Notes: generated by a model not told the origin, from the letters alone. Numbered from the stretch's first letter, positions 1 through 15,803 are shown. The stretch: DNA of 64,000 nucleotides from Citrobacter sp. Awk 4 (GCF_028069725.1 NZ_JANEWG010000001.1:110885-174884); one strand, 5' to 3'. Program-made: numbers and translations.

Positions 1-296
<296 letters not shown>

Positions 297-313
297 CTAT
301 CCAACCGAAGTGT

Positions 314-342
314 ACTATACATTCGGCGGGCCAGTTTAGCAC
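314..342 (-). promoter_or_regulatory. lpxC promoter in the ftsZ-lpxC gap
   Basis: On the minus strand a TATAGT -10 box (314-319) follows a 17-nt spacer and a poor -35 (GTGCTA, 337-342). This leaves a leader of roughly 30 nt before the lpxC ATG. The gap has no obvious intrinsic terminator for ftsZ, so readthrough from the dcw cluster into lpxC is plausible. The boxes are read by eye from consensus. Confidence 0.6.
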
Positions 343-375
343 AAAGAGCCACGATACCCAAATTCCAGCTAATTC

Positions 376-1527
376 TTAGTCAGCTTGCTTGCGCAGGAAC
401 GCAGGGATATCGAGATAATCCGGCTCTTTAGTGGTTTGCGGCGTGTTGTCGTTCACCACTTTAGCGACCGGTTTTTGCTCTTGCGTTAACGGCGCCATGC
501 CGTGCTGCTGGTAGCGATCCATCACTGGCTGCTGCACCTGCTTATTGGTGACCAGGGTGATTTCCGGACGTTTGTCCATACCAATTCCAGTGGCAACAAC
601 GGTAACGCGCAGTTCGTCATTCATATCCGGGTCAAGAGACGTACCGATAACCACGGTTGCATTATCCGAAGCAAATGCACGGATGGTGTTACCCACGGTT
701 TCAAACTCATCCAGACGCAGATCGAAGCCCGCCGTAATGTTGACCAGTACGCCGCGAGCGCCAGACAGGTCGATATCTTCCAGCAGCGGAGAAGAGATAG
801 CCATTTCAGCCGCTTCTTCCGCACGGTCTTCACCGCTCGCCACGCCGGAACCCATCATCGCATAGCCCATTTCGGACATCACGGTGCGTACGTCTGCAAA
901 GTCGACGTTCATCAGGCCGGGACGGGTGATCAGCTCTGCGATACCCTGTACCGCGCCTTTCAGCACGTCGTTTGCTGCGCCAAATGCGTCCAGCAGGGAG
1001 ATACCGCGCCCCAGCACTTTCAGCAGTTTGTCGTTCGGGATAGTGATCAGAGAGTCCACATGTTTGGACAGCTCAGTAATACCCTGCTCCGCAAATGCCA
1101 TACGCTTCTTGCCTTCAAAATTGAAAGGCTTAGTCACGACAGCGACGGTCAGAATACCTAAATCTTTTGCGACTTCAGCAACCACTGGCGCTGCACCGGT
1201 ACCGGTACCGCCACCCATGCCTGCTGCAATAAACACCATGTCTGCCCCGTCAAGCGCTGCACGCAGTGCTTCACGATCTTCGTCAGCCGCATTGCGACCC
1301 ACTTCCGGGTTTGCCCCCGCCCCCAGACCTTTGGTAATACCGCTACCGATCTGAATGGTCTGGCCAACAGCAGTTTTACGCAACGCCTGAGCGTCGGTAT
1401 TGACTGCGAAGAATTCAACACCTTCAATGCGCTCGCGCACCATGTGTTCAACGGCATTACCGCCGCCGCCGCCGACGCCGATGACTTTAATCACCGCGTC
1501 GTTGGTCAGTTCCATAGGTTCAAACAT
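376..1527 (-). CDS. ftsZ: cell division GTPase FtsZ
   Basis: FtsZ is the tubulin homologue that polymerises with GTP into the cytoplasmic Z ring and recruits the divisome. The 383-residue product has the expected length. It shows the glycine-rich N-terminus (about 17-23), the tubulin signature GGGTGTG at 105-111, and the synergy loop NVDFAD at 207-212, whose Asp residues complete the active site of the neighbouring subunit. A linker leads to the C-terminal peptide [14 protein letters not shown], which binds FtsA and ZipA. It lies 61 nt after ftsA. In E. coli several ftsZ promoters lie inside ftsQ and ftsA; I did not map them here. Confidence 0.99.
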   Translation of the reverse strand: MFEPMELTNDAVIKVIGVGGGGGNAVEHMVRERIEGVEFFAVNTDAQALRKTAVGQTIQIGSGITKGLGAGANPEVGRNAADEDREALRAALDGADMVFIAAGMGGGTGTGAAPVVAEVAKDLGILTVAVVTKPFNFEGKKRMAFAEQGITELSKHVDSLITIPNDKLLKVLGRGISLLDAFGAANDVLKGAVQGIAELITRPGLMNVDFADVRTVMSEMGYAMMGSGVASGEDRAEEAAEMAISSPLLEDIDLSGARGVLVNITAGFDLRLDEFETVGNTIRAFASDNATVVIGTSLDPDMNDELRVTVVATGIGMDKRPEITLVTNKQVQQPVMDRYQQHGMAPLTQEQKPVAKVVNDNTPQTTKEPDYLDIPAFLRKQAD

Positions 1528-1588
1528 AGTTTCTCTCCGTTTTGTGCCTGTCGCCTGAGACCGTTAATCTTCTCCGGTCTCATAAAAA

Positions 1589-2851
1589 TTAAAACTCTTT
1601 TCGCAGCCAGCTATTAAGTCGCTTGATCCACGAGCCAACTGAAGCCGTAACACGTTTTTCTACTTCTGCTTCACCACTCAAATGGGACTCTTTCCCGTAG
1701 TGAAGCAACCCCACCGCCGTTGAATAATACGGCTCCTGAGCATAATCCGTCAGTCCGGTGATATTCAACGGCGCACCAATACGCACCTGCGTATGGAACA
1801 CGCGCTGGGCGCAGGCTGCAAGACCTTCAATTTGCGCCGCACCACCGGTTAACACAATCCCCGCCGCCAGATGATGTTTCACACCTTGCTGGCGAAGCTG
1901 TTCTTGTAATTGCAGTATCTCTTCGTTGACCAGATTGAGCAGTTCGGTATAACGCGGCTCAATGACCTCTGCGAGCGTCTGACGCTGCAGACTGCGCGGC
2001 GGTCGACCACCCACGCTGGGTACTTCCACGCTCTCGTCTTTCCCAACGATGGAGCCTAACGCACACCCGTGGCGCACCTTAATGGCTTCGGCGTCGCTCG
2101 GCGGCGTACCAAAGGCATAGGCGATATCACTGGTCACTACGTTCCCTGCGTAAGGTATTACTTTGGTATGGCGCAACGCCCCGCCAGTATAAACGGCGAT
2201 ATCCATTGTACCACCACCAATATCCACTACGCAGACGCCCAATTCACGTTCATCTTCCGTCAACACGGAATAACTGGCTGCCAGTCCCGCAAATATCAAT
2301 TGGTCAACTTTCAGACCACAACGTTCCACGGCCTTAACAATGTTTTTCGCCATATCGTTGTGGCACGTAATCAAATGCACTTTTGCCTGCATGCGCACGC
2401 CGGAAAGACCGACAGGATTTTTGATGCCTTCCTGGTAGTCAATCGCGTACTCTTGCGGAATAACGTGCAGAACACGATGTTCGTCACGAACACGAACCGA
2501 CTTTGCGGTGTGCACTACGTTTTCCACATCTTCCTGCGTCACTTCCTCTTCGGAGATCGGCACCATGCCGATTTCATTCTGACAGCTAATATGCTTCCCA
2601 GAAAGCGCCAGATACACCGAGGAGATCTGGCAATCCGCCATCAGTTCAGCCTGGTCAATGGCGCGCTGTACGCACTTTACCACTGACTCAAGGTCGTTCA
2701 CTCCGCCTTTATCCATACCGCGCGACGGGCAACTGCCCACGCCAATGATATTGACTATACCATCGGGCAGAACTTCCCCTACTAAAGCGGCTACCTTCGC
2801 GGTGCCAATCTCCAGTCCAACTACCAGTTTTCTGTCCGTCGCCTTGATCAT
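1589..2851 (-). CDS. ftsA: divisome membrane anchor FtsA, actin-like ATPase
   Basis: FtsA is an actin-fold ATP-binding protein that tethers FtsZ filaments to the inner membrane and activates septal synthesis. The 420-residue product has the phosphate-binding motif [15 protein letters not shown] near the N-terminus and [17 protein letters not shown] near residue 210. It ends in an amphipathic membrane-targeting helix, [17 protein letters not shown]. Its start overlaps the end of ftsQ by 4 nt, which suggests translational coupling. Confidence 0.99.
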   Translation of the reverse strand: MIKATDRKLVVGLEIGTAKVAALVGEVLPDGIVNIIGVGSCPSRGMDKGGVNDLESVVKCVQRAIDQAELMADCQISSVYLALSGKHISCQNEIGMVPISEEEVTQEDVENVVHTAKSVRVRDEHRVLHVIPQEYAIDYQEGIKNPVGLSGVRMQAKVHLITCHNDMAKNIVKAVERCGLKVDQLIFAGLAASYSVLTEDERELGVCVVDIGGGTMDIAVYTGGALRHTKVIPYAGNVVTSDIAYAFGTPPSDAEAIKVRHGCALGSIVGKDESVEVPSVGGRPPRSLQRQTLAEVIEPRYTELLNLVNEEILQLQEQLRQQGVKHHLAAGIVLTGGAAQIEGLAACAQRVFHTQVRIGAPLNITGLTDYAQEPYYSTAVGLLHYGKESHLSGEAEVEKRVTASVGSWIKRLNSWLRKEF

Positions 2852-3678
2852 TGTTGTTCTGCCTGTGCCTGATTCTGTTGCTGATTAGATTCCTCAGGAG
2901 GTAAGGGAACCCACCCTACTGCCGCTCCTGAGTCATAACGCAAATCAACGTAGCTAATCCGTTTGCCATCGGTTTGCGCCTGCTGCTGTAAAACCGGATA
3001 AAGTTCTACAAAGCGAGCCAAACGTTTCATGGTGTCGCCCCGACCCAGATTGAGCTTAATATCGTTATTCAGCGTCAACTGCCAGGAACGACGAGCGGTC
3101 ATTGCCGCTTCCTTCAGGGTGAATCTATCCTTAGCCAGCACCTGCCCCATTTCACGGTACCCTTGCAACACTTCACTCGCGCTGCCTTCCGGTCCGTACA
3201 ACATGGGTAAAACCTGCTTGCTGGTCCGATCGGTTGGCACACTGAAGGCATTACCTTCCGCATCCACCATATGCTGATCATTCCAACGCGCAATCGGCAC
3301 ATATTCAACCAGATGAATCTTCAATTCATCAGGCCACTGTTTTCTGACACTCGCCTGTTTAATCCACGGCAAACGTTCAATCTGACTCTGAATGATGTTC
3401 ACGTCCTGGGTCATAAAGGTTCCAGGCGCCCCGAGAGCCAGAATTGACTGTCGGATATCATCATTGCGCGTGTAATGCCGATCGCCGGTCAGCACCAGTT
3501 TCGACAAGGGTAAACGTTGAGCGTCTTCCATCCAGCCCAACACCACCCAGCCGCTGACAAACACGGTACACAACACTGTCAGCAGGAAAAGAATACCTGC
3601 AAGACGCGTTCCATTACTGCGGCGTGAAGATGAGAGCTCTTCTTCACTGTTTCGCGTGTTCAGTGCAGCCTGCGACAT
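2848..3678 (-). CDS. ftsQ: cell division protein FtsQ
   Basis: FtsQ is a bitopic inner-membrane protein that links early and late divisome proteins through the FtsQLB complex. The 276-residue product has a short cytoplasmic tail, one membrane segment at about 26-49, a POTRA domain at roughly 57-127, and a periplasmic beta domain. The C-terminus is rich in Gln, a feature that varies between species. It lies 1 nt downstream of ddlB and overlaps ftsA by 4 nt. Confidence 0.98.
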   Translation of the reverse strand: MSQAALNTRNSEEELSSSRRSNGTRLAGILFLLTVLCTVFVSGWVVLGWMEDAQRLPLSKLVLTGDRHYTRNDDIRQSILALGAPGTFMTQDVNIIQSQIERLPWIKQASVRKQWPDELKIHLVEYVPIARWNDQHMVDAEGNAFSVPTDRTSKQVLPMLYGPEGSASEVLQGYREMGQVLAKDRFTLKEAAMTARRSWQLTLNNDIKLNLGRGDTMKRLARFVELYPVLQQQAQTDGKRISYVDLRYDSGAAVGWVPLPPEESNQQQNQAQAEQQ

Positions 3679-3679
3679 A

Positions 3680-6068
<2,389 letters not shown>

Positions 6069-6123
6069 TCTTTACGCCATTAACTTCGAAATTTCATGCG
6101 ATGCAAAAAAGGCACCGCCACAA

Positions 6124-7191
6124 TTACACCCGGGCAGCCCGGCTCACTTCATTTGCGACTCGTTCTGTGGCATCAGGAATCGATGCCGCGCGAGCGCGCT
6201 CTGCCATGGTGAGTAACGTTTCTCGCGACCACCCGGAAAGAGTGCTGGCGACGGCATCCACGGTAAACTGTGGCTGCTCGAGAATTTTGGCTGCGCCCGC
6301 TTTTTCCAGCGGCAGCGCATTCCAGTACTGCTGTCTGTCTTTATGTTGAAAGGGCACAAACAGCGCAGGTAAACCCGCGGCAGCAATCTCGCTCACCGTT
6401 AATGCGCCCGAACGGCAAACCACCACATCCGCCCACGCATACGCGCCAGCCATGTCGTCGATAAACTCTGTCACCTTATGCTGCGGTTGCCCCGCCTGTG
6501 CATAAGCGTGTTCAACCGTCTGCTGTGCGCCTTTACCACTCTGATGCCAGATCGTTACCGCATCGCCAAGTTTTGCGGCAACCTGCGGGAGCGTCTGATT
6601 AAGGACGCGAGCGCCCTGAGAACCACCTACCACCAGCAGACGAATCGGGCCTTCACGCCCCGCCAAACGCTCCTGCGGAAGAGGCAGCGCCAGCACGTCC
6701 GTACGCACCGGATTCCCCACCACTTCCGCGTTCGGGAAAGCGCCAGGAAAAGCCTGCATAACCGTGGTCGCGATCTTCGCCAACCATTTATTGGTCAAAC
6801 CGGCAATACCGTTCTGCTCATGCAGCACCACCGGGATCCCTAAAGACCAGGCGGCAAGGCCGCCGGGACCGGAAACATAACCACCCATACCCAGCACCAC
6901 GTCGGGTTTGAACTGTTGCATGATGGCGCGCGCCTGACGCCAGGCGTTAAAAATACGCAGCGGGGCGGCAAGCAATGCCTTGATCCCCTTGCCACGCAAA
7001 CCGGAGATACGAATGAAGTCAATCTCAATGCCATGCTTTGGCACTAAATCCGCTTCCATACGATCGGCGGTACCCAGCCAGCGAACCTGCCAGCCCTGGG
7101 CCATTAAATGGTGAGCAACGGCCAACCCCGGGAACACATGTCCGCCGGTACCGCCTGCCATCACCATTAACCGCTTCGGTTGACCACTCAT
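6124..7191 (-). CDS. murG: lipid II synthase, N-acetylglucosaminyltransferase
   Basis: MurG is a peripheral inner-membrane GT-B glycosyltransferase (family 28). It transfers GlcNAc from UDP-GlcNAc to lipid I, giving lipid II. The 355-residue product has the N-terminal [14 protein letters not shown] loop, the [11 protein letters not shown] motif near 105, and the donor-site [17 protein letters not shown] motif near 265-285. Its ATG overlaps the ftsW stop by 4 nt. Confidence 0.98.
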   Translation of the reverse strand: MSGQPKRLMVMAGGTGGHVFPGLAVAHHLMAQGWQVRWLGTADRMEADLVPKHGIEIDFIRISGLRGKGIKALLAAPLRIFNAWRQARAIMQQFKPDVVLGMGGYVSGPGGLAAWSLGIPVVLHEQNGIAGLTNKWLAKIATTVMQAFPGAFPNAEVVGNPVRTDVLALPLPQERLAGREGPIRLLVVGGSQGARVLNQTLPQVAAKLGDAVTIWHQSGKGAQQTVEHAYAQAGQPQHKVTEFIDDMAGAYAWADVVVCRSGALTVSEIAAAGLPALFVPFQHKDRQQYWNALPLEKAGAAKILEQPQFTVDAVASTLSGWSRETLLTMAERARAASIPDATERVANEVSRAARV

Positions 7192-8435
7192 CGTGAACCT
7201 CGTGTAAACGCCTGCGCTTTTTCCAGACGCGTTTCATAATCAATACGTAACAAAAACATGATGGCTGTCGACATAATCAACAAACTCGAACCACCATAGC
7301 TGATCAGCGGCAGCGTCAGACCTTTGGTCGGCAGCATACCGGCAGCCGCGCCAACGTTGACAAGTGCCTGGAAACTAAACCAGATACCGATAGAACAGGC
7401 GAGAAAACCGGAAAAACGGTGGTCTATCTCCAGCGCTTTACGCCCGATCGACATCGCACGAAAAGCGACGAAGAATACCATTAAAAGCGCCAATACCACA
7501 CCGATATAACCCAGTTCTTCCCCAATAATGGCGAAGATAAAGTCGGTATGCGCCTCCGGCAAGTACTCCAGTTTTTGGACCGAATTGCCCAGTCCTTGCC
7601 CCCAGACTTCACCGCGACCAAATGCCATCAGCGATTGCGTCAACTGGTAACCACTGCCAAAGGGGTCTTCCCATGGGTTCCAGAAAGAGGTCACACGGCG
7701 GATACGATAAGGCTCGGCGAGGATCAGCAAAACAACCGCCGATATCCCCATCCCGATGATGGCAATGAACTGCCACAGCTTCGCCCCGGCAAGAAACAGC
7801 ATTGCCAGCGTGGTCACAAATAACACCACCACCGTACCGAGGTCAGGCTGCGCCAGCAAAAGCACCGCCAGCACCAGGATCACGCCCATCGGTTTTAAAA
7901 AGCCGCGCAGGTTATTACGTACCTCATCGACCTTACGCACCAGGTAGTTCGCGAGGTAGCAGAACAGCGACAGCTTGGTGAACTCCGCAGGCTGAATACG
8001 CAGTGGCCCCAGAGCAATCCAACGCGATGCCCCGTTAACAGAACTCCCCACCACCAGTACGATCAGCAACATGATGATCGACGCAATCAGCATCGTGGTG
8101 CTGTACTTTTGCCAGAACTCCATCGGCAAACGCAGCGTGATCAACCCCAGGCAAAATGCCAGGAAGATATACAGCGCATCACGCTTGGCAAACAGGAACG
8201 GATCGTTCGCCAGTCGTTGCCCGACGGGCATTGACGCTGACGTCACCATCACGAAACCAATTGCCGCAAGTCCCAGGGTTAACCACAACAACATGCGGTC
8301 GTACATAATCAGGCTGTCTGCGTCTTTCTCACGCGAAGCCATCACCCAGCCCTTAAGCGCAGCAAAGCCCCTTGCCAGGAGTCCAAATCCCGGCAGGCGC
8401 GGCATTCTCAGGCGAGGGAGAGAGAAACGCATCAA
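7188..8435 (-). CDS. ftsW: septal peptidoglycan glycosyltransferase FtsW (SEDS family)
   Basis: FtsW is a polytopic inner-membrane SEDS protein that polymerises lipid II at the septum together with the transpeptidase FtsI. The 415-residue product has a Pro/Arg-rich cytoplasmic N-terminus and about ten hydrophobic segments. The SEDS C-terminal signature [19 protein letters not shown] is at about 365-383. It overlaps murD and murG by 4 nt each, so it is buried in a continuous mur/fts transcript. Confidence 0.98.
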   Translation of the reverse strand: MMRFSLPRLRMPRLPGFGLLARGFAALKGWVMASREKDADSLIMYDRMLLWLTLGLAAIGFVMVTSASMPVGQRLANDPFLFAKRDALYIFLAFCLGLITLRLPMEFWQKYSTTMLIASIIMLLIVLVVGSSVNGASRWIALGPLRIQPAEFTKLSLFCYLANYLVRKVDEVRNNLRGFLKPMGVILVLAVLLLAQPDLGTVVVLFVTTLAMLFLAGAKLWQFIAIIGMGISAVVLLILAEPYRIRRVTSFWNPWEDPFGSGYQLTQSLMAFGRGEVWGQGLGNSVQKLEYLPEAHTDFIFAIIGEELGYIGVVLALLMVFFVAFRAMSIGRKALEIDHRFSGFLACSIGIWFSFQALVNVGAAAGMLPTKGLTLPLISYGGSSLLIMSTAIMFLLRIDYETRLEKAQAFTRGSR

Positions 8436-9748
8436 CCCAACTCCTTCGCCAGGCGGGTAAATTCATCACCCCGCTGCTCAAAATTCTTGAACTGATCGAG
8501 GCTGGCGCAGGCTGGTGACAAAAGCACCATATCACCCGGCTTCACGCGCGGCGCGATCAGCCGCATCGCCTCTTCCATCGTTTCCGTCTGTTCAGCGACG
8601 TCCGGACGCAGTGCCGCCAGTTGCGCGCCATCGCGGCCAAAGCAGTACAGACGAACACGATCGCCGTTCAAATAACGCGCCAGCGATGAAAAATCGGCTG
8701 ATTTACCATCTCCACCGAGCAGCAGATGCAGCGTGCCATCGACATGCAGACCATTCAGCGCCGCTTCAGTACTGCCTACATTGGTCGCTTTAGAATCGTT
8801 GATCCAGCGAACGCCGTTATGCTCCAACGCCAACTGGAAGCGATGCGCAAGACCGGTAAACGTCGTTAACGCTTTCAGGCTGCTCGCTCGCGGTAATCCT
8901 GCTGCGTCAGCCAGCGCCAGCGCCGCCAGCGCGTTGGTATAGTTATGCTGGCCGGAAAGCTTCATCTCTTTCACGTTCAGCACTTTCTCTCCCTTCACTC
9001 GCAGCCAGGTTTCGCCCTGCTGGCGGTTAAGGTGATAGTCACCCATATTGACGCCAAAACTCACGCAGCGCTCATCCGCGCCGCGTACTGGCATGGTAAG
9101 CGCATCATCTGCATTGACTACGCACACTTTCGCATTCTCGTACACGCGCAGTTTCGCCGCGCGATACTGTTGAAGACCAAATGGATATCTGTCCATATGG
9201 TCTTCCGTCACGTTGAGAATCGTTGCGGCGACGGCCTGCAGGCTGGACGTGGTTTCCAGTTGGAAACTGGACAGTTCAAGCACATAGAGTTCGCGATCGT
9301 CATCCAACAGCATCAGGGCCGGCAGACCGATATTGCCGCCCACCCCGACGTTAACGCCCGCCGCTTTCGCCATTTCGCCGACCAGCGTCGTTACCGTACT
9401 TTTACCGTTCGACCCGGTGATGGCCACCACGGGAGCTTGCGCTTCGCGGCAGAACAGCTCAATGTCTCCGACAATTTCAATGCCCGCATCGGCAGCGGCA
9501 CGTAATGAGGGGTGTGCAAGGGCAATACCAGGGCTGGCAACCACCAGATCCGCCGCCAACAGCCACTCGTCGTTCAGACTGCCAACGTGACGTTCAACCG
9601 CTTCAGGTAATTTATCCAGTCCCGGCGGCGTCGCCCGGGTATCCATCACACGCGGCGTCACGCCACGCGCCAGGAAAAAGTCCACGCAAGAAAGTCCGGT
9701 TAATCCCAGACCAATGATGACGACATTTTTACCCTGGTAATCAGCCAT
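8432..9748 (-). CDS. murD: UDP-N-acetylmuramoyl-L-alanine--D-glutamate ligase
   Basis: MurD adds D-Glu to UDP-MurNAc-L-Ala. The 438-residue product has the N-terminal UMP-binding motif [16 protein letters not shown], the ATP P-loop [17 protein letters not shown] near 110, and the C-terminal [13 protein letters not shown] motif near 318. It lies 2 nt after mraY and overlaps ftsW by 4 nt. The length agrees with E. coli MurD. Confidence 0.98.
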   Translation of the reverse strand: MADYQGKNVVIIGLGLTGLSCVDFFLARGVTPRVMDTRATPPGLDKLPEAVERHVGSLNDEWLLAADLVVASPGIALAHPSLRAAADAGIEIVGDIELFCREAQAPVVAITGSNGKSTVTTLVGEMAKAAGVNVGVGGNIGLPALMLLDDDRELYVLELSSFQLETTSSLQAVAATILNVTEDHMDRYPFGLQQYRAAKLRVYENAKVCVVNADDALTMPVRGADERCVSFGVNMGDYHLNRQQGETWLRVKGEKVLNVKEMKLSGQHNYTNALAALALADAAGLPRASSLKALTTFTGLAHRFQLALEHNGVRWINDSKATNVGSTEAALNGLHVDGTLHLLLGGDGKSADFSSLARYLNGDRVRLYCFGRDGAQLAALRPDVAEQTETMEEAMRLIAPRVKPGDMVLLSPACASLDQFKNFEQRGDEFTRLAKELG

Positions 9749-9750
9749 GA

Positions 9751-10833
9751 TTAACGTACCTTCAGCGTTGCCAGGCCAATCAGCACCAGCATCAGCGAAA
9801 TAATCCAGAAGCGCACAATGACGCGCGGCTCCGGCCAGCCTTTCAGTTCATAGTGATGATGAATCGGCGCCATGCGGAAAATACGTTGTCCGCGCAGCTT
9901 AAAGGAGCCGACCTGCAGGATGACCGACAGGGTTTCTACCACAAACACCCCGCCCATAATCACCAACAGGAATTCCTGGCGCAGCAGCACGGCGATAATC
10001 CCGAGCGCGCCACCCAGCGCCAGTGAACCGACATCACCCATAAAGACCTGCGCCGGATAGGTGTTAAACCACAGAAAACCTAATCCCGCGCCGACAATCG
10101 CCGTACAGACGATCACCAGTTCACCGGCATGGCGTAAATAGGGAATGTGCAGATAGTTGGCGAAATTCATGTTACCGGTCGCCCACGCCACCAGCGCAAA
10201 ACCAGCCGCAACAAACACGGTTGGCATAATCGCCAGACCATCAAGACCATCTGTCAGGTTAACCGCGTTGCCCGTCCCCACAATCACGAAGTACGCCAGC
10301 AGAACGTAGAAAAGCCCCAACTGAGGCATCACGTCTTTAAAGAACGGCACCACCAGTTGAGTGGCTGGCGTATCTTTGCCCGCCAGATAGAGGGCAAATG
10401 CCACGCCTAATGCAATGACGGACATCCAGAAATACTTCCAGCGCGCAATCAGGCCTTTCGTATCTTTGCGTACCACTTTGCGATAGTCATCGACAAAACC
10501 AATAATGCCGTAGCCAACCAGCACGACCAGCACACACCAGACATACGGGTTAGACGGATAAGCCCACAGCAGCACAGAAACGACAATCGCGGTCAGAATC
10601 ATAATGCCGCCCATGGTCGGCGTACCGCGTTTGCTGAAATGCGACTCCGGACCGTCGTTACGCACAACCTGGCCAAAAGACAATTTTTGTAAACGGGCAA
10701 TCATGCGCGGGCCCATCCACAAAGAGATGAACAGCGCAGTCAGCAGGCTGACGATGGCGCGAAACGTCAGATACGAAAAGACGTTAAAGCCGGAATAATA
10801 TTTGACCAAATGTTCGGCCAGCCAAACTAACAT
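9751..10833 (-). CDS. mraY: phospho-N-acetylmuramoyl-pentapeptide transferase (lipid I synthase)
   Basis: MraY moves phospho-MurNAc-pentapeptide from UMP to undecaprenyl phosphate in the inner membrane, making lipid I. The 360-residue product has about ten membrane segments. Conserved polar loops include [10 protein letters not shown] (about 68-77), FVDDYRKV (about 112-119), [13 protein letters not shown] (about 188-200), and the final HHHYELKGW. It overlaps murF by 7 nt. Confidence 0.98.
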   Translation of the reverse strand: MLVWLAEHLVKYYSGFNVFSYLTFRAIVSLLTALFISLWMGPRMIARLQKLSFGQVVRNDGPESHFSKRGTPTMGGIMILTAIVVSVLLWAYPSNPYVWCVLVVLVGYGIIGFVDDYRKVVRKDTKGLIARWKYFWMSVIALGVAFALYLAGKDTPATQLVVPFFKDVMPQLGLFYVLLAYFVIVGTGNAVNLTDGLDGLAIMPTVFVAAGFALVAWATGNMNFANYLHIPYLRHAGELVIVCTAIVGAGLGFLWFNTYPAQVFMGDVGSLALGGALGIIAVLLRQEFLLVIMGGVFVVETLSVILQVGSFKLRGQRIFRMAPIHHHYELKGWPEPRVIVRFWIISLMLVLIGLATLKVR

Positions 10834-12185
10834 GTCCCATTCTCCTGTAATGCGCGTACTACCTCTTCCATGGCGGCACTACGTGAACCTTTCACTAAAA
10901 CAGTCATTGTCTGATGCTCTGCAACCAGCGCCTTAAGACGCGCCACCAACGCAGGTTTGTCAGCAAAATGCTCGCCGACGCCGCTGGCGTTACTGATGGC
11001 CTGACTCAGTTTCCCTGTACTCAATACACAATCGATATCTGCCGCTTTCGCCGCCTCACCAACCTGCACATGGCACGCTTCGCTTTCCGCCCCCAGTTCC
11101 GCCATATCGCCAACCACCAACACACGGAAGCCAGGCATTTCAGAAAGAACCTGTACGGCGGCGGTCATCGACCCCACATTGGCGTTGTAGGAGTCATCAA
11201 GCAGCAGCTGGTTTTCGGCCAGTTGGATTGGGAACAAACGGCCAGGTACGGCAGTCAGGTTAGCCAGCCCCGCTTTGATAGCCTCGAGCGGCGCGCCAAC
11301 CGCCATCGACAGCGCGCTTGCAGCGAGGGCGTTGGCGATGTTGTGGCGACCAGGTAACGGCAGCAGCACATCAATGCAGCCCATTGGCGTTTGCAGAGAA
11401 AACGCCGTACCGTGCAACGTCACGTGGATATTGGTTGCCGTAAAATCACTGTTGGCGGCATTGGGCGAAAAGCGCCAGACGGTGCGTTCGCCAATGATGC
11501 TCTGCCAGTTCAGCCAGTCATTGTTATCGGCATTGATGATGGCAATGCCATTTTCCTGCAGACCGGTAAAGATTTCGCCTTTGGCTTTCGCCACGCCCGC
11601 CAGCGAACCGAACCCTTCCAGATGCGCAGCCGCGAGATTGTTCACCAGCGCCGCTTCCGGACGCGTCAAACCGACGGTCCAGGCAATTTCACCCTGGTGG
11701 TTAGCGCCTAATTCAATCACCGCATAGTCATAATCATGATTCAGACGTAGCAGGGTCATCGGCACGCCGATGTCGTTATTCAGATTGCCAGCGGTGTATA
11801 AAGTGTTTCCGCACTGGCTCAGAATGGCCGCGGTCATCTCTTTAACCGATGTTTTACCGGATGAACCGGTTAACGCCACCACGCGAGCCGGAACCTGCGC
11901 GCGTACCCACGCCGCCAGTTCGCCAAACGCCAGACGTGTGTCTTTGACAATCAGTTGTGGAAGGGAGATATCCAACGGACGGCTGACCAGCAACGCCCCT
12001 GCTCCGCCCACTTTCGCTTTCTCGGCAAAATCGTGGGCGTCGAAACGTTCGCCTTTCAGCGCCACAAACAGGCAGCCCGGCGTCAATTTACGTGTATCGG
12101 TCGTTACCGCATCCAGCGTCAAATCGGCACCTTGCAACTCGCCGTGCAGAATCTCAGCCAGTTGGCTGAGCGTTACGCTAATCAT
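10827..12185 (-). CDS. murF: UDP-MurNAc-tripeptide--D-alanyl-D-alanine ligase
   Basis: MurF adds the D-Ala-D-Ala dipeptide from DdlB, completing the soluble pentapeptide precursor that MraY uses. The 452-residue product has the ATP loop [15 protein letters not shown] near 105-119. Other Mur-family landmarks are [13 protein letters not shown] near 137 and [11 protein letters not shown] near 325. Its start overlaps the murE stop by 4 nt. Confidence 0.98.
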   Translation of the reverse strand: MISVTLSQLAEILHGELQGADLTLDAVTTDTRKLTPGCLFVALKGERFDAHDFAEKAKVGGAGALLVSRPLDISLPQLIVKDTRLAFGELAAWVRAQVPARVVALTGSSGKTSVKEMTAAILSQCGNTLYTAGNLNNDIGVPMTLLRLNHDYDYAVIELGANHQGEIAWTVGLTRPEAALVNNLAAAHLEGFGSLAGVAKAKGEIFTGLQENGIAIINADNNDWLNWQSIIGERTVWRFSPNAANSDFTATNIHVTLHGTAFSLQTPMGCIDVLLPLPGRHNIANALAASALSMAVGAPLEAIKAGLANLTAVPGRLFPIQLAENQLLLDDSYNANVGSMTAAVQVLSEMPGFRVLVVGDMAELGAESEACHVQVGEAAKAADIDCVLSTGKLSQAISNASGVGEHFADKPALVARLKALVAEHQTMTVLVKGSRSAAMEEVVRALQENGTC

Positions 12186-13669
12186 GCGATAACCCCCAGC
12201 AGACGCGCGGCGGTCACACGGTCGGAATAGTCGAGACGCTGGGAGCCGACGATCTGGTAATCTTCATGGCCCTTACCCGCGATCAGTACAACGTCGTCTT
12301 CTTTCGCCTGCATAATGGCGTTGGTAACCGCTTCGGCGCGGCCTTCCATCACCTTCGCATGCCCGGCATCCAGCATTCCGGCAAGAATATCGTTGATAAT
12401 GGCGCGCGGCTCTTCAGTACGCGGATTGTCGTCAGTCACCACGGCCACATCAGCAAATTGTTCAGCAATCGCGCCCATTAACGGACGTTTGCCTTTATCG
12501 CGATCGCCGCCGCAGCCGAAGACACACCACAGTTTGCCGGCGCAATGCAGGCGTGCCGCTTCGAGCGCTTTTTCCAGCGCATCTGGCGTATGGGCATAGT
12601 CAACCACAACGGTCGGTTTACCCGGCGCACTAAAGACTTCCATTCGGCCGCAAACGGGTTGCAGGCGGGAGGCTGTTTTCAACAGCTCTGCCAACGGATA
12701 GCCCAACGCCAGCAGCGTAGCCAGCGCCAGCAGCAGGTTGCTGACGTTAAACGCGCCCATCAGGCGACTTTCAATCTCGCCTTCGCCCCAGGTGGAATCA
12801 AAGCGGATGGTTGCGCCGCTGTCGTGATAATTCACCTCAACCGCTTTCAACCAACGACCATGACAGTTTGGGTTGATATGGTCTTCCATCGAAACAGCAA
12901 CAGCGTCTGGCAGTTTCGCCAGCCAGCGACGGCCCACGTCGTCATCGGCATTCACAATCGCCTGGCCGCAGTGATGCGTGGAATAAAGCAGCCATTTGGC
13001 GGCTTCGTAATGTTCCATATCACCGTGATAGTCGAGGTGATCACGGCTTAAATTTGTAAAGACTGACGCTGCAAATTTCAGCGCTGCGACGCGGTGTTGC
13101 ACCAGGCCGTGAGACGAAACTTCCATCGCGCCGAGTGTCGCGCCCTGTTCTACCAGTCCCGCCAGCACATGCTGGATATCAACCGCTGAACCAGTGGTAT
13201 TTTCCGTCGGGATCACTTTGCCCAGCAGACCATTACCTACCGTTCCCATCACCGCGCTGGTTTCGCCGAGCAATTGGCTCCATTGCGCCAGCAGTTGAGT
13301 GGTCGTGGTTTTACCGTTCGTTCCGGTCACGCCCACCAAACGCATTCTTTCTGAGGGTTCGTGATAGAAACGACCAGCCAGTGCAGATAAACGCTCGTTG
13401 AGCTGGCTAAGATAGATGACCGGAACGCCGTGCATTTCACGGATCTCACCGTCTGTCGCCTCATCTTTTGCCTCTGCAATAATGGCAGCCACACCTTGCG
13501 CTATCGCCTGCGGGATATATCGACGCCCGTCCGCCTGATGACCTTTCACTGCCACAAAGAGATCGCCCGATGCAGCCACACGGCTGTCGAGTGTCATCTC
13601 CCGCAGAGCTCGCTCCGGTGCGCCCGGCACCCATGGAGCAAGAAGGTCGCGCAAATTACGATCTGCCAC
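12182..13669 (-). CDS. murE: UDP-MurNAc-L-Ala-D-Glu--meso-diaminopimelate ligase
   Basis: MurE adds the third residue of the stem peptide. The 495-residue product has the P-loop [17 protein letters not shown] near 115 and the C-terminal motif [10 protein letters not shown] near 412-421. The DNPR sequence is known to select meso-diaminopimelate rather than lysine, which fits a Gram-negative wall. Its start lies 14 nt inside the end of ftsI. Confidence 0.98.
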   Translation of the reverse strand: MADRNLRDLLAPWVPGAPERALREMTLDSRVAASGDLFVAVKGHQADGRRYIPQAIAQGVAAIIAEAKDEATDGEIREMHGVPVIYLSQLNERLSALAGRFYHEPSERMRLVGVTGTNGKTTTTQLLAQWSQLLGETSAVMGTVGNGLLGKVIPTENTTGSAVDIQHVLAGLVEQGATLGAMEVSSHGLVQHRVAALKFAASVFTNLSRDHLDYHGDMEHYEAAKWLLYSTHHCGQAIVNADDDVGRRWLAKLPDAVAVSMEDHINPNCHGRWLKAVEVNYHDSGATIRFDSTWGEGEIESRLMGAFNVSNLLLALATLLALGYPLAELLKTASRLQPVCGRMEVFSAPGKPTVVVDYAHTPDALEKALEAARLHCAGKLWCVFGCGGDRDKGKRPLMGAIAEQFADVAVVTDDNPRTEEPRAIINDILAGMLDAGHAKVMEGRAEAVTNAIMQAKEDDVVLIAGKGHEDYQIVGSQRLDYSDRVTAARLLGVIA

Positions 13670-15422
13670 CTGTTCCCTCGCCTTGATTAATTACGAATTC
13701 ACTTTTCTCGCCCGTTGCCAGTGCGTCCGGTTCGATGTTCATGGTGCGCAGTACGCCGCCCATGATGGCACCAAAGACCGGCGCGGAAACGGCGCCGCCA
13801 TAGTATTTACCCGCCTGCGGATCGTTGATAACAACAACCAGCGCAAAGCGCGGCTGACTCGCAGGCGCAACGCCTGCGGTATAAGCAATGTATTTATTGA
13901 TGTAGCGCCCGTCCGGCCCCACTTTTTTCGCCGTACCGGTTTTAATGGCGATGCGATACCCTTTGATCGCGGCTTTTACGCCACCGCCGCCCGGTAACGC
14001 CACGCTCTCCATCATGTGCACGACGGTACGAACGGTAGATTCCGGGAAGATACGCTCGCCCGGAACGGGCGGGTCAACTTTGGTAATTGAGAGCGGGCGA
14101 TAGACGCCATAGCTGCCAATCGTTGCATAGACTCGCGCTAACTGTAACGGCGTTACCATTAGCCCGTAGCCGAAAGAGAAGGTGGCCCTCTCTATGTCAG
14201 ACCACCGTTGTTTTTGAGGATATAAGCCACTGCGTTCTCCGACCAACCCCAAATTGGTCGCTTTTCCCAGCCCAAAACGTGAGTAAGTATCTACTAACGC
14301 TGAGGACGGCATCGCTAACGCCAGCTTAGAAACACCGACGTTACTCGACTTCTGTAAAACCCCGGTCAGGGTCAGTTCGCTGTAACGCGCCACGTCTTTG
14401 ATTTCGTGACCGTTAATTCGGTAGGGAATAGTGTTGAGTACGGTATTTTCACGCACGACCCCGCGTTGTAGCGCGGTCATCACTACCATCGGTTTGACGG
14501 TTGAACCCGGTTCAAACACATCGGTAATGGTACGGTTACGCATAACATCTTTCTGCGTGCCGGTCAGGTTGTTCGGGTTGTAAGACGGGCTGTTGGCCAT
14601 CGCCAGCACTTCACCGGTGTTCACATCCACCAGCACGGCGCTGCCCGACTCCGCCTTGTTAAAGGCAACGGCGTTATTCAGTTCGCGATACACCAGCGCC
14701 TGTAAGCGTTCATCAATGCTCAACGCCAGGTTATGCGCCGCCTGGCTGTCGGTAGAAGAGATATCCTCAATGACGCGACCATAGCGATCTTTACGCACAA
14801 TACGTTCGCCCGGCTGACCTGTAAGCCACTTATCAAAGCTTTTTTCAACGCCTTCAATACCCTGACTGTCGACGTTGGTAAAACCAATGAGGTGAGCGGT
14901 CACTTCTCCGGAAGGATAGTAACGGCGGGATTCTTCACGCAGATGAATACCAGGAAGCTTCAGTTTTTTGATGTAATCGCCAAGATCCGGGTTTACCTGA
15001 CGCGCCAGATAAATAAAGCGGCCTCTTGGATTCGCGTTAACGCGCGCTGCCAGTTGATCGAGCGGCATTTTCAACGCGTCAGCCAGCGCTTTCCATCGAT
15101 TATCCAGCGTAATACCGCCTGCATCATGCAGCTCTTTCGGATCGGCCCAAATCGCTTTTACCGGGACACTCACTGCCAGCGGGCGACCAGAGCGGTCGGT
15201 TATCATACCGCGTGATGTTGCGACTTCCTGCACACGCAGAGAACGCATGTCCCCCTGGCGCACCAGCATATCCGGAGCGATGATTTGCAGCCAGGCCGCG
15301 CGACCCAACAGAAAAACCAGTGCCAGTAAAATGCAGCCGCACAGCAACGCAAAACGCCAACTGATAAAGTTGGCCTGTTCTTCCTGACGTTTTGGTTTGA
15401 GCGTTTTTGCCGCTGCTTTCAT
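13656..15422 (-). CDS. ftsI: septal peptidoglycan transpeptidase FtsI (PBP3)
   Basis: FtsI is the class B penicillin-binding protein that cross-links septal peptidoglycan with FtsW. The 588-residue product has a short cytoplasmic tail, one membrane anchor at about 20-40, a pedestal domain, and a transpeptidase domain. The active-site Ser is at 307 in EPGSTVKP, with SSN near 358-360 and KTGTAKK near 494. The length equals the E. coli protein. It lies directly after ftsL. Confidence 0.99.
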   Translation of the reverse strand: MKAAAKTLKPKRQEEQANFISWRFALLCGCILLALVFLLGRAAWLQIIAPDMLVRQGDMRSLRVQEVATSRGMITDRSGRPLAVSVPVKAIWADPKELHDAGGITLDNRWKALADALKMPLDQLAARVNANPRGRFIYLARQVNPDLGDYIKKLKLPGIHLREESRRYYPSGEVTAHLIGFTNVDSQGIEGVEKSFDKWLTGQPGERIVRKDRYGRVIEDISSTDSQAAHNLALSIDERLQALVYRELNNAVAFNKAESGSAVLVDVNTGEVLAMANSPSYNPNNLTGTQKDVMRNRTITDVFEPGSTVKPMVVMTALQRGVVRENTVLNTIPYRINGHEIKDVARYSELTLTGVLQKSSNVGVSKLALAMPSSALVDTYSRFGLGKATNLGLVGERSGLYPQKQRWSDIERATFSFGYGLMVTPLQLARVYATIGSYGVYRPLSITKVDPPVPGERIFPESTVRTVVHMMESVALPGGGGVKAAIKGYRIAIKTGTAKKVGPDGRYINKYIAYTAGVAPASQPRFALVVVINDPQAGKYYGGAVSAPVFGAIMGGVLRTMNIEPDALATGEKSEFVINQGEGTGGRS

Positions 15423-15437
15423 GCGTCGCGTTTATCC

Positions 15438-15803
15438 TTATTTTTGCACTACGATATTTTCTTGTGAGGGATCAACATGCTGCATCTGCAGTTTTTCCGT
15501 TGCGATCCGTTCCACCCGGCTATGATCTCCGAGCGCATTCTCTTCAAGGATCAGGTTGCGCCATTCGATATCCAACGCATCCCGCTCCAGAACCAATTGT
15601 TCACGCTGCGCGGTCAATAGTCGCGTGTGATGCGCCGTGGTGACGACAGTCACCGCGGTCAAAATGATGCAAATGAACAGGCAGAGTGGCAGCTTCCCGA
15701 ACCGCAAAAGATCGTCACCGATCACGCCAGGCAAAGCATGGCGCTCGTTGCTTCCTATTGATCCCTTAACTTTGCTGAGGGCATCTGTCACTCTGCTGAT
15801 CAT
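15438..15803 (-). CDS. ftsL: cell division protein FtsL
   Basis: FtsL is a small bitopic protein of the FtsQLB complex that activates FtsWI. The 121-residue product has a basic cytoplasmic N-terminus, one membrane segment at about 37-57 ([17 protein letters not shown]), and a periplasmic Leu-rich coiled coil at about 63-100. Its start overlaps rsmH by 4 nt. Confidence 0.97.
   Translation of the reverse strand: MISRVTDALSKVKGSIGSNERHALPGVIGDDLLRFGKLPLCLFICIILTAVTVVTTAHHTRLLTAQREQLVLERDALDIEWRNLILEENALGDHSRVERIATEKLQMQHVDPSQENIVVQK

Noticed and set aside
502..1161. 219-codon open frame antisense to ftsZ
   Set aside because: It is a by-product of ftsZ codon usage. ftsZ on the other strand is unambiguous.
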